Positions 1 to 7,700 of a stretch of 64,000 bases of DNA are shown here, piece after piece (position 1 is the stretch's first letter; every line of letters begins with the position of its first letter). This DNA comes from Pseudarthrobacter enclensis (lineage in GTDB: Bacteria; Actinomycetota; Actinomycetes; Actinomycetales; Micrococcaceae). The notes under the pieces were generated by a model, which made no database searches, had not been told where the DNA came from, and was given only the letters and a program-made list of their open reading frames with translations. The stretch is from positions 124,001-188,000 of the forward strand of contig NZ_JAUSRE010000007.1 of assembly GCF_030811655.1 (NCBI RefSeq), in the 5' to 3' direction. The translations under genes were made by a program, and so were the position numbers.

Positions 1-1422
1 TTCTTCAACAAGATCCTCTACGCCATCAAGTTCCAGTCCTCCGACCTGCTGCTTTCGGACGGCGTGAACCAGGACTCCCAGATCCTGTATGACCGCAGTC
101 CCCGCGAGCGTGTCCAGAAGGTGGCTCCCTACCTCACCGTTGACGGCGGCGCCTACCCGGCGTTGGTGGATGGCCGGGTCAAATGGATCGTGGACGGCTA
201 CACCACCAGCCAGTACTACCCGTACTCGCAGCAGAAGTCGCTGTCCGATGCCACCGCCGATTCGCAGACCAGTTCCGGCCGCGCCGTGGCACTCCCCAAC
301 AGCACCGTGAACTACATCCGGAACTCGGTCAAAGCCACCGTGGACGCCTATGACGGCTCGGTCACCCTTTACGCCTGGGACGACACGGACCCGGTACTGA
401 AGGCCTGGCAGAAGGTCTTCCCGTCCTCCCTGAAGCCGTACTCGGAGATGTCCGGTGCGGTCATGAGCCACGTCCGCTACCCGGAGGACCTGTTCAAGGT
501 CCAGCGCGAACTGCTGGGGCAGTACCACGTGACGGACCCCATCAGCTTCTACAAGAACAACGACGCGTGGAGCACCCCTGCCGATCCCACGGTGGACACG
601 GACGTGAAGCAGCCGCCGTTCTACATGTCGCTGCAGATGCCGGACCAGGAGAAGCCGGCCTTCCAGCTGACGTCTTCCTTCATCCCGCAGATTGTTAACG
701 GAAACGCACGCAACGTCCTCTACGGCTTCCTCGCAGCGGATTCGGATGCCGGCAACCAGGCGGGGGTGAAGGCCGACGGGTACGGCAAGCTGCGGCTGCT
801 GCAGATCCCCCCGGAGACCCAGGTGCCCGGGCCCGGGCAGGCGCAGAACAAGTTCAACTCGGACCCCACCGTGTCGCAGGCGCTTAACCTGCTGCGGCAG
901 GGCGCTTCAGACGTGCTGAACGGCAACCTGCTGACCCTTCCCGTCGGCGGCGGAATCCTCTACGTCCAGCCGGTCTACCTCAAGTCGACGGGTGAGACGT
1001 CATATCCCACGCTGCAGCGAGTGCTGGTGGCCTTCGGCGACAAGGTGGGCTTCGCGCCTACCCTCGATGCCGCACTCAAGCAACTGTTTGGCGGTGACTC
1101 CGGCGCGGCCGCGGGCGACTCCGCCAACAACGGACAGACTCCGGCCGGCCCTCCCGCGCCTGCCACACCTGCGGAAGCGGATGCCAAGGCCCAGCTGAAG
1201 GCGGCCCTGGACGAGGCAAACGCGGCCATCCAGTCAGGGCAGACGGCGCTGGCGGCCGGGGACTTCGCTGCTTATGGCGATGCGCAGAAGAAAGTTGCTG
1301 CAGCTCTGAAGAAGGCGATGGATGCTGAGGCGAAGCTGCCGGCAACTGCTCCCGCGGCATCCCCGGCGCCCGCTGCGTCGGCCTCGCCGTCGCCAAGCCC
1401 GTCACCGTCGGCAGGGCAGTAG
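1..1422 (+). CDS. UPF0182 family membrane protein, C-terminal part (5' truncated)
   Basis: The frame is open from base 1, so the start lies outside the window; about 473 residues are visible. The visible part matches the soluble C-terminal region of UPF0182 (COG1615) proteins: [27 protein letters not shown], a [17 protein letters not shown] segment and [13 protein letters not shown]. Family members are large actinobacterial membrane proteins with several N-terminal helices; these are not visible here. The last ~110 residues are low complexity: an Ala/Pro linker, a helical [15 protein letters not shown] stretch and a Pro/Ser tail, as usual for the family. Biochemical function is unknown. A short hairpin follows the stop, then two tRNA genes. 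Confidence 0.9.
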   Translation, partial: FFNKILYAIKFQSSDLLLSDGVNQDSQILYDRSPRERVQKVAPYLTVDGGAYPALVDGRVKWIVDGYTTSQYYPYSQQKSLSDATADSQTSSGRAVALPNSTVNYIRNSVKATVDAYDGSVTLYAWDDTDPVLKAWQKVFPSSLKPYSEMSGAVMSHVRYPEDLFKVQRELLGQYHVTDPISFYKNNDAWSTPADPTVDTDVKQPPFYMSLQMPDQEKPAFQLTSSFIPQIVNGNARNVLYGFLAADSDAGNQAGVKADGYGKLRLLQIPPETQVPGPGQAQNKFNSDPTVSQALNLLRQGASDVLNGNLLTLPVGGGILYVQPVYLKSTGETSYPTLQRVLVAFGDKVGFAPTLDAALKQLFGGDSGAAAGDSANNGQTPAGPPAPATPAEADAKAQLKAALDEANAAIQSGQTALAAGDFAAYGDAQKKVAAALKKAMDAEAKLPATAPAASPAPAASASPSPSPSPSAGQ

Positions 1423-1435
1423 TACGACGACGGCG

Positions 1436-1473
1436 GCCCGGCATCCGAACCCTTCGGGGAGCGGGTGCCGGGC
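1436..1473 (+). terminator. possible terminator after the UPF0182 gene
   Basis: GCCCGGCA at 1436 pairs with TGCCGGGC ending at 1473, with a GC-rich loop that can pair further. There is no T tract, so this is only a weak candidate. Confidence 0.35.
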
Positions 1474-1541
1474 AGGGTAACGGACGTCACGCCGCCCCGA
1501 TTTGGCCTCCGGTTCACCTCCCGGTAAAGTAGTTCTTGCGA

Positions 1542-1615
1542 CGCGGGGTGGAGCAGTTCGGTAGCTCGCTGGGCTCATAACCCAGAGGTCACAGGTTCAA
1601 ATCCTGTCCCCGCAA
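1542..1615 (+). tRNA. initiator tRNA-fMet (CAT), copy 1
   Basis: A 74-nt cloverleaf with acceptor CGCGGGG against CCCCGCA, giving the unpaired C1-A72 that marks an initiator tRNA. The anticodon loop is CTCATAA on a GGG/CCC-rich stem, and the T loop is GGTTCAAATCC. The CCA end is not encoded (the bases after the discriminator A are CTG). A possible promoter lies just upstream, with TAAAGT at 1524-1529. A strong hairpin follows directly, so it is probably transcribed alone. Confidence 0.96.
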
Positions 1616-1621
1616 CTGAGG

Positions 1622-1657
1622 AAGGCCCGGATATTGGAAACAATGTCCGGGCCTTTT
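1622..1657 (+). terminator. terminator of first initiator tRNA
   Basis: AAGGCCCGGA pairs with TCCGGGCCTT across a 15-16 nt loop and is followed by TTTTGTTTTCC. It is a typical intrinsic terminator seven bases after the tRNA end. Confidence 0.85.
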
Positions 1658-1770
1658 GTTTTCCCCGCCGTCCGCCGTGGCGGCGGCCAGCACAATCCTC
1701 GAACTCCGGCGCGCGGTGCGGCGGGAGTGGTCGGGGTGCCGGTAAAAGTAGGGTAGTGTTGTTCGAGCGA

Positions 1771-1844
1771 CGCGGGGTGGAGCAGTTCGGTAGCTCGCTG
1801 GGCTCATAACCCAGAGGTCACAGGTTCAAATCCTGTCCCCGCAA
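1771..1844 (+). tRNA. initiator tRNA-fMet (CAT), copy 2
   Basis: Identical over its 74 nt to the copy 229 bases upstream, with the same C1-A72 mismatch, CAT anticodon and no encoded CCA. The identity stops just outside the gene, apart from a shared GCGA immediately 5'. A possible -10 box TAGTGT lies at 1754-1759. It has its own promoter region and terminator, so the two copies are separate transcription units rather than one tandem transcript. Confidence 0.96.
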
Positions 1845-1850
1845 CTTATG

Positions 1851-1890
1851 AAGGCCCCAACCGGCAGTTATGCCGGTTGGGGCCTTTCCT
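1851..1890 (+). terminator. terminator of second initiator tRNA
   Basis: AAGGCCCCAACCGGC pairs with GCCGGTTGGGGCCTT over a short AGTTAT loop, followed by TCCTTTCC. It is unrelated in sequence to the terminator of the first copy. Confidence 0.85.
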
Positions 1891-1982
1891 TTCCGTGGAT
1901 GGGTCCAGTTCCTAGTATTCTCTTTCGAAGGGTCCCGCAATCTGTGGGCAGCCCCCGTCCTTCCTGAGAGGTATGTTGTTCC

Positions 1983-2915
1983 ATGGCCACACCCACAAAG
2001 AAGCCCGGCGCCGCGACGGGTAAGCGGTCCCGGCTCTACTGGGTGGTGCCTGCCGTCCTCGTGGCCGTGGTCCTGGTGGTACTGATCGCCAAGCTTCTCA
2101 TGGGTCTTCCGGCGGTGGCCTCCTTCGTCACCGACTTTCCGGGCCGGTCGGAACTCCCGGAGAACGCACCGGTGGGATTCCCCGCGTGGCTGGCATGGCA
2201 GCATTTCCTCAATGCGTTCTTCCTGCTCCTGATCATCCGTACCGGATGGCAGGTCAGGACCACCACACGCCCCAGCGGCCATTGGACCAGGAACAACAAA
2301 GGCCTGATCCGGACCAGGAACGCCCCCACCAAGATCACCCTCGAGCTCTGGTTCCACCTGACACTCGACACACTCTGGATCCTGAACGGGCTTGTCTTCG
2401 CCGTCCTGCTGTTCGCTACCGGGCAATGGATGCGCATTGTGCCCACCAGCTGGGACGTCTTCCCGAATGCCCTCTCGGCCGCCCTGCAGTACGCGTCACT
2501 GAATTGGCCCACTGAGGACGGCTGGATCAACTACAACGCCCTGCAGCTGCTGGCGTACTTCGTGACCGTCTTCATCGCCGCACCGCTGGCGTTCATCACG
2601 GGCCTGCGGATGTCCTCCGCCTGGCCCAAGAAGGCGGCGGCCCTGAACAAGGCGTACCCGATCGAGTGGGCCCGCGCCGTCCATTTCCCCGTGATGATCT
2701 ACTTCCTGGCGTTCGTTGTGGTCCACGTCTTCCTGGTGCTTGCCACTGGTGCGCTGCGGAACCTGAACCACATGTACGGGGTCCGGGACGATGACGGCTG
2801 GTTCGGGTTCTGGGTGTTCCTGGCTTCAGTGGTGGTGATGGTCGCCGCCTGGTTCCTGGCGCGGCCGATCTTCCTGCGGCCCATCGCCTCGCTGATGGGC
2901 AAAGTCAGCCGCTGA
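1983..2915 (+). CDS. cytochrome b/b561-family integral membrane protein
   Basis: 310 residues. One N-terminal anchor-like helix (about 20-42) is followed by four more hydrophobic segments. Histidines in helices, such as WQHFLNAFF, LWFHLTLDTLW and RAVHFPVMIYFLAFVVVHVFL, fit the heme-ligand pattern of the Ni-hydrogenase/formate-dehydrogenase type cytochrome b fold. It probably passes electrons between quinone and a partner redox protein. In relatives such a gene often sits beside a molybdopterin oxidoreductase, but none is present here; the next gene is an opposing photolyase. The ATG at 1983 gives a short basic cytoplasmic N-terminus. Heme binding is inferred from the histidine pattern. Confidence 0.75.
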   Translation: MATPTKKPGAATGKRSRLYWVVPAVLVAVVLVVLIAKLLMGLPAVASFVTDFPGRSELPENAPVGFPAWLAWQHFLNAFFLLLIIRTGWQVRTTTRPSGHWTRNNKGLIRTRNAPTKITLELWFHLTLDTLWILNGLVFAVLLFATGQWMRIVPTSWDVFPNALSAALQYASLNWPTEDGWINYNALQLLAYFVTVFIAAPLAFITGLRMSSAWPKKAAALNKAYPIEWARAVHFPVMIYFLAFVVVHVFLVLATGALRNLNHMYGVRDDDGWFGFWVFLASVVVMVAAWFLARPIFLRPIASLMGKVSR

Positions 2916-2940
2916 TCCTGCACAGGCGCAGGAAACCCGC

Positions 2941-4368
2941 TTAGGCCTCCTTGAGTTTCTGGTAAGCGTCCAGGGCGCGTTCCCGCGACGCCGGCAGGTC
3001 CACCACCGGCTCCGGGTAGCCCTCGGGGCCTGCAGTCCACGGCTCATGGATGGCTTTGTTGTCCAAGTCCGCGATCTCCGGGATAAACCTTCGCAGGTAG
3101 GCTCCGCCGGCGTCGAACTTCCTGCTTTGCGTCACCGGGTTGAAGATCCGGTAATAGGGTGACGCGTCTGCCCCGGATCCAGCCACCCACTGCCAGTTTG
3201 CGGGGTTGTTGGCGGCGTCAGCGTCCACCAGCGTGTCCCAGAACCACTCCTCGCCGATCCTCCAGTCGGTCAGCAGGTTCTTGACCAGGAAGGAGGCGGC
3301 AGCCATCCGGACCCGGTTGTGCATCCACCCTGTCTGCCAGAGCTGCCGCATCCCGGCGTCCACCAGCGGGTACCCTGTCCGGCCCTGCTGCCACGCGGCG
3401 AGCTCCTGCCGGCTGGGGGACGCCCAGCGGAAGTTGTCGAAGGCGGGACGGAAGTTCCGGGCGGACAACTCCGGATTGTGGTAGAGCAGATGCCAGTTGA
3501 ACTCACGCCAGCCGAGCTCAGCCTTGTACGTGCCCACGTCGGCAGGGATTTTGCGGGGGTGGCGGCGGCGGATCTCCCGCCACACGCGAAACGGGCTGAC
3601 CTCACCGAAGCGCAGGTGCGGTGAAAGCCGGCTGGTGCCTTTCGTGCCCGGCAGGTTCCGTCCCGTGCCGTATTCCTCGACGGGCCCGTCCAGGAAATCC
3701 TCAAGGCGCTCCTGGGCACCTCTTTCGCCGGGCTCCCAGGTTTCGGCCAGGCCGCCGCTCCAATCGGGGGAGGAGGGCAGGAGCTCCCAGCTGCTGAGGG
3801 TGTCGCTGGCGGGCAGGCCGCGGCCGGCGGGGGCGGGCGCCGGCAGATCGTCGGGCGCTTCCAAGGGATCGCGGATCTCCCGGGACGCCAGGCAGGCACG
3901 CCAGAATGGGGAGTAGACCTTGTAGGGGCCGCCTGACCCGGTACGGATTGTCCAGGGCTCGAACAGAAGGTTCGCCTGGTAACTGGAGGCCTGGATGCCG
4001 TTGTCCCCGGCCCAGTTCTTGATGCCGGCATCTATGCTCCGCTCGGGCTGCGCGTAGCGTCTGTTCCAGAAGAGGTGGCTGGCGTTCGTCTGGCTGGCGA
4101 GCTTCCGGATGATGTCGCCTGCCGGGCCGCGGCGAAGTACAAGGCGCGATCCTTTGTCCTCAAGTTCGGCGGACAATGAGGCGAGGGACTGGTGCAGCCA
4201 CCACCGGGCCGCGCCACCGAGGGGCCGGACGCCGTCGGACTCTTCATCCAGGATGTAGACCACCGTAAGCGGCCTGCCAAGGCCGGCGGCCTCGGACAGC
4301 GCCGGATTATCGTCCAGCCGCAAATCATCACGGAGCCAGACCAGGGACGTTCCATCGGAAGAAGCCAT
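2941..4368 (-). CDS. phrB: deoxyribodipyrimidine photolyase (class I cryptochrome/photolyase family)
   Basis: 475 residues, the usual length. It repairs cyclobutane pyrimidine dimers in DNA using light, FAD and an antenna cofactor. The N-terminal Rossmann-like photolyase domain begins LVWLRDDLRLDDNPALSEA. The C-terminal FAD-binding half shows the hallmark motifs GTYKAELGWREFNWHLLYHN, TGYPLVDAGMRQLWQTGWMHN, NRVRMAAASFLVKNLL, DADAANNPANWQWVAG and FNPVTQSRKFD. It stands alone, convergent with the cytochrome gene. The ATG at 4368 has only a weak ribosome site. Distinguishing CPD photolyase from a cryptochrome would need comparison, but the NWQW/DADAANN region fits a true photolyase. Confidence 0.95.
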   Translation of the reverse strand: MASSDGTSLVWLRDDLRLDDNPALSEAAGLGRPLTVVYILDEESDGVRPLGGAARWWLHQSLASLSAELEDKGSRLVLRRGPAGDIIRKLASQTNASHLFWNRRYAQPERSIDAGIKNWAGDNGIQASSYQANLLFEPWTIRTGSGGPYKVYSPFWRACLASREIRDPLEAPDDLPAPAPAGRGLPASDTLSSWELLPSSPDWSGGLAETWEPGERGAQERLEDFLDGPVEEYGTGRNLPGTKGTSRLSPHLRFGEVSPFRVWREIRRRHPRKIPADVGTYKAELGWREFNWHLLYHNPELSARNFRPAFDNFRWASPSRQELAAWQQGRTGYPLVDAGMRQLWQTGWMHNRVRMAAASFLVKNLLTDWRIGEEWFWDTLVDADAANNPANWQWVAGSGADASPYYRIFNPVTQSRKFDAGGAYLRRFIPEIADLDNKAIHEPWTAGPEGYPEPVVDLPASRERALDAYQKLKEA

Positions 4369-4390
4369 GGCACCACGCTACACACAGCGG

Positions 4391-4432
4391 ACACAACTAT
4401 GGCCGGGACTGCGGTCCCGGCCATAGTTGTGT
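4391..4432. terminator. perfect 19-bp hairpin between pspA and phrB
   Basis: ACACAACTATGGCCGGGAC at 4391-4409 is exactly reversed at 4414-4432 around a TGCG loop. It lies 26 bases past the pspA stop, in the direction of pspA transcription and just before phrB. It has no T tract. It probably ends pspA transcripts, but could also be recognised by a protein. Confidence 0.7.
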
Positions 4433-4458
4433 GCCACTGGCGACACGAACGCCGCGCT

Positions 4459-5247
4459 TTACAGCTTGTCGAAATCCGCCTCATCAACGGTTGATTCGGA
4501 AGAGGCCGTGTTCGCAGCACCTAGGGCAGGAGTGGAGTTTCCGGCCTTGAGGGCGGCCAGCCGGGCTTCAATTTCGGTCTGCTCGCCCAGATCCTCCAGC
4601 TGGTTGAACTGCGCGTCCAGGCTGGATGCGGCAAGTTCCTGCTGGCCGCGGACCTTGGCTTCCTCGCGGCGGATCTTTTCCTCGAAGCGTCCCACCTCGC
4701 TGGTGGGATCCATGATGTCGATGCTCTTGATGGCGTCGTGGACCTGCGACTGGGCCGCTGCAGTCTTGGACCTGGCAACCAGTTCGTTGCGTTTGCTGGT
4801 CAGCTGGTTGAGCTTGTTCTTCATCTGGTCCAGGCCGTTCTTCAGCTTGTCCACCACCTCGCGCTGAGAGGCGATGCTCGGCTCTGCACCCTTGGCTTCG
4901 CTCTCGGCGGCCATCTGGCGCTGCAATGCCACCTTTGCCAGGTTGTCGAACTTCTCGGCGTCGGCAACGTCGCCGGCGGCACGGAATTCATCAGCCTTGC
5001 GGGAAGCGGCGAGAGCCTTGTTTCCCCAGTCGCGGGCGTTCTTGACGTCTTCGTTGTAGTCGTCTTCCAGCATCCGGAGGTTGCCGATGGTCTGCGCAAC
5101 GGCGGACTCGGCTTCGGCGATGTTGTTGGTGTAGTCGCGGACCATCTGGTCCAGCATCTTCTGCGGATCTTCCGCGTTGTCCAGCAAGGAGTTGATGTTC
5201 GCCTTTGCCAGCTGCGCGATCCGGCCGAAAATGGACTGCTTAACCAT
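4459..5247 (-). CDS. pspA: PspA/IM30 family envelope-stress protein
   Basis: 262 residues, almost wholly alpha-helical coiled coil, with the PspA hallmark start MVKQSIFGRIAQLAKANINSL and the family segments EDPQKMLDQMVRDY and EAKVRGQQELAASSLD. PspA proteins line the cytoplasmic face of the membrane and stabilise it under stress. The ATG at 5247 was chosen because GAAAGG lies eight bases upstream and the protein then begins as family members do; a longer in-frame reading to 5472 only adds low-complexity Ala-rich sequence. It follows the TPM-domain gene by about 106 bases on the same strand, a pairing that suggests a shared membrane-maintenance role. Confidence 0.93.
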   Translation of the reverse strand: MVKQSIFGRIAQLAKANINSLLDNAEDPQKMLDQMVRDYTNNIAEAESAVAQTIGNLRMLEDDYNEDVKNARDWGNKALAASRKADEFRAAGDVADAEKFDNLAKVALQRQMAAESEAKGAEPSIASQREVVDKLKNGLDQMKNKLNQLTSKRNELVARSKTAAAQSQVHDAIKSIDIMDPTSEVGRFEEKIRREEAKVRGQQELAASSLDAQFNQLEDLGEQTEIEARLAALKAGNSTPALGAANTASSESTVDEADFDKL

Positions 5248-5353
5248 GGTGTTTGCCTTTCGTCCTGCTCTGTGTTGACCACTGGAACCGGTGCACAGTG
5301 GTGTACTGCTTCTGTCCGCCCGCCGGGATCTTCCGGCGTACCAGGCGGAAGCT

Positions 5354-7417
5354 CTAAAAACTGCCGGAGTCTCCGCCGCCGAAATCGCCGCCGCCAAAGT
5401 CTCCCCCGCCGAAACCACCGCCGTCCCCGCCGCCGAAGCCGCCGCCTCCGCCGTCACCCCAGCCGCCGCCACCGCCCCAGCCGCCGTGTCCGCCGTTGAG
5501 GATGGAGTTGATCAGGATGCCGCCCAGGATGGCGCCGCCCAGTCCGCCGCCGCCACCGCCGCCGAACATGCCGCCCCGGCCGAAGCCCTGGTTCGCGTAG
5601 CCGTCGAAGTGTTCAACGTCTGCCTGTGCCAGCTGTGCGGCCTGGGCCGCCAGTGCGTGGGCCTGCTGCGCATAGGTGAGCGCGGTGACGGGGTCGGTGC
5701 GTGCGATGGACAGTGCATAGTCCAGGTTCCGCTGGGACTCTGCCAGCCGGGTGCGTGCCTCAGTGCCCACGCCGCCGCGCCGGGCGGTGATGTAGTCGGA
5801 GGTGGCGCTGATCTGGGCCTGCGCCGACATGATCGTCTGCTGCAGGGATGCCTGCGCGCGGCGGGCCTGTTCCTGCTGGTCGCGGATGCCGGTCAGTGCC
5901 TGGTCCAGCGACTGGTGCGCCGTTTCGACCCGCTGCAGGGTGGCGATCGGATCGATCTTCCCGCCCTGGATCTCGGTCTTGACCTGGGCCAATGCCGCCT
6001 CCACCGCGGCAACCGGCCCTGCCAGCTCCGCGTGGGTGCCGGACTGGATCATGGCCTTTGCCTGGGCAAGGTCCTGGGACGTGTCCACCACGGCCGTTTC
6101 CAGGCCGTTGCGGGCTTTGTCGAGGTTGGCGGAGACCTTGGAGATGGCGTCCAGCAGGACGTTGGTCTGGTGCAGGCTTTCCTCCGCGGCCCGGACGGCG
6201 ACGGCGGCCAGGCTTCCTTCGCCTCCGGTGAGCTTTTGCTGCGCGGTTTCGGACGCATTCTGCACGAAGGCCAGGCGTTCCTTGGCCTGCACGATGTTGT
6301 CCGAGACCTGGGCAAGGGCGCTGTCGGCGTACTGGGAGCGCATGGCGGCCAGAGACTGTTCAGCGCTGGCGATCTTTGCGTCGGCTTCCCGGGCCCCCGT
6401 GTTGACCGCGGCGAGGGCCTGGGGCGCGTTCTTCTCCAGCTCACGCAGGGAGTCGAAGTCAGCCTTCTGCTCCTGGAGTGATTCCAGGGCGGCTTCGCAG
6501 CGTCGGATGATTTCACCAAGCCAGGTCCGCTGCTGTTCCTCGGTATCAGGGATGTGGTCGTCCAGCTGCTGCTGCAGCTTGAACGACTCGGTCATATGGG
6601 CCTTCGCTTCGGCGAGGGCCTTGGTGAAGTTCCCGACGGCGGAATCCCCATACTGTGCCTGCGCGAAGCCAAGTTCCTGCTCGCTTGACTTGATGGCGTC
6701 GTCCGCCTCGATCAGCAGGGAACCGCTCTTCCGGCGAAGTTCCTCCACGCTGAGCGACGCGAGCGGGTCCAGCTCGGCTCCCTGGGGGCCATAACTTCCG
6801 CTGGAGGCATTCTGGCCCGCGGCCTTCTTCCGGCGGTTCCGGTAATAGAGGTACGCACCGCCGCCGGCCACCACCACGCCCGCGCCCACCAGGAGGCCTG
6901 CGCCGGCACCGTCGCCGGAGGACACGCTGCCGCTTCCGCCGCCCGCCGCGTCGCCGACTGCTGATGCGGTGTCGATGGCAGCCTGGGCGTAGTCCTTCTT
7001 GCCGCCGGCCAGATTGGCGACTATGGCGTTCTGGGTGATGTTCGACTTTTTGGAATAGATGGCACTCGCCGAGGACGGCGAGAAGTAGTACTGCCCCGCA
7101 GTGGAAATAGCCAGGAGCACATCGGCCTTACCCATCTTCTTCTGCGTTGCGACAGCATTTCCCCAAGAGTTGGGATCAGACGGGTTCTCGAACGACTTCA
7201 CCGTGACCACGTACAAGTTGTACTTGTGGTCCTTCAACAGCTTCTGGATGGCGTCCTGGACCTCCCCCTTCCGGCTGCCGAGGACGTTGGCGTCATCAAC
7301 TATGTTGGTGCCGGAAGGGATGGAAACCGGGTCCTCGGCCCATGCGGCGCCGGCGGGTACCGCCAGCAGTCCGGCAAGGCCGATGACGGCGAGGATACGT
7401 TTGAACTTTGACCGCAT
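5354..7417 (-). CDS. secreted/membrane TPM-domain protein with coiled coil and Gly-rich tail
   Basis: 687 residues. A signal peptide (MRSKFKRILAVIGLAGLLAV, then an Ala-rich cleavage region) is followed by a TPM domain (TLP18.3/Psb32/MOLO-1 family, about residues 30-160; IVDDANVLGSRKGEVQDAI). A membrane helix follows at about 185-205 (LLVGAGVVVAGGGAYLYYR), then a ~380-residue helical, coiled-coil-rich region. The tail of about 75 residues is dominated by glycine in FGGGDFGGGD-type repeats. The ATG at 7417 has GAAGGG six bases upstream; the longer reading to 7519 lacks support. TPM domains outside plants are of uncertain function, with phosphatase activity claimed for some. Being next to pspA suggests a cell-envelope role. 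Confidence 0.85.
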   Translation of the reverse strand: MRSKFKRILAVIGLAGLLAVPAGAAWAEDPVSIPSGTNIVDDANVLGSRKGEVQDAIQKLLKDHKYNLYVVTVKSFENPSDPNSWGNAVATQKKMGKADVLLAISTAGQYYFSPSSASAIYSKKSNITQNAIVANLAGGKKDYAQAAIDTASAVGDAAGGGSGSVSSGDGAGAGLLVGAGVVVAGGGAYLYYRNRRKKAAGQNASSGSYGPQGAELDPLASLSVEELRRKSGSLLIEADDAIKSSEQELGFAQAQYGDSAVGNFTKALAEAKAHMTESFKLQQQLDDHIPDTEEQQRTWLGEIIRRCEAALESLQEQKADFDSLRELEKNAPQALAAVNTGAREADAKIASAEQSLAAMRSQYADSALAQVSDNIVQAKERLAFVQNASETAQQKLTGGEGSLAAVAVRAAEESLHQTNVLLDAISKVSANLDKARNGLETAVVDTSQDLAQAKAMIQSGTHAELAGPVAAVEAALAQVKTEIQGGKIDPIATLQRVETAHQSLDQALTGIRDQQEQARRAQASLQQTIMSAQAQISATSDYITARRGGVGTEARTRLAESQRNLDYALSIARTDPVTALTYAQQAHALAAQAAQLAQADVEHFDGYANQGFGRGGMFGGGGGGGLGGAILGGILINSILNGGHGGWGGGGGWGDGGGGGFGGGDGGGFGGGDFGGGDFGGGDSGSF

Positions 7418-7700
7418 GTGCAACCCTTCAGCACGCCTGACACCGATTCGGGACGAATCAGTCGTCGAATTCAGCAGCGCCCCCACGCTTGGGTGTGAAG
7501 CCGCAGGTCGCTGTGGCAATTCATCTTGATTCTATGGTGCACCCCACAGGCCGTCCATGCGGTCGAATATGCCGCCAGCGAAACGCATTGCCGGGACGAC
7601 GGCCTTCATCAAAGCGTTCAGGAAGCTCTCAGCAAACATCCGAGCTTGTTACAGCGGGACGGTTCATAGTTAATGGCAGACGAGGATGAAAGGAAGTCCC

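Noticed and set aside
2916..2933. Terminator between the cytochrome and photolyase genes
   Set aside because: TCCTGC/GCAGGA is only a six-base stem and has no T tract.
4459..5472. Longer 337-residue form of PspA
   Set aside because: The added 75 residues are low complexity, the family start is at 5247 and a good ribosome site lies just before it.
5354..5620. DNA repeat array or CRISPR-like region
   Set aside because: The repeated short GC-rich units encode the glycine-rich tail of the TPM protein and have no spacer structure.
5291..6481. 396-codon plus-strand frame opposite the TPM-protein gene
   Set aside because: Created by the Gly-rich and coiled-coil codons of the real gene on the other strand.
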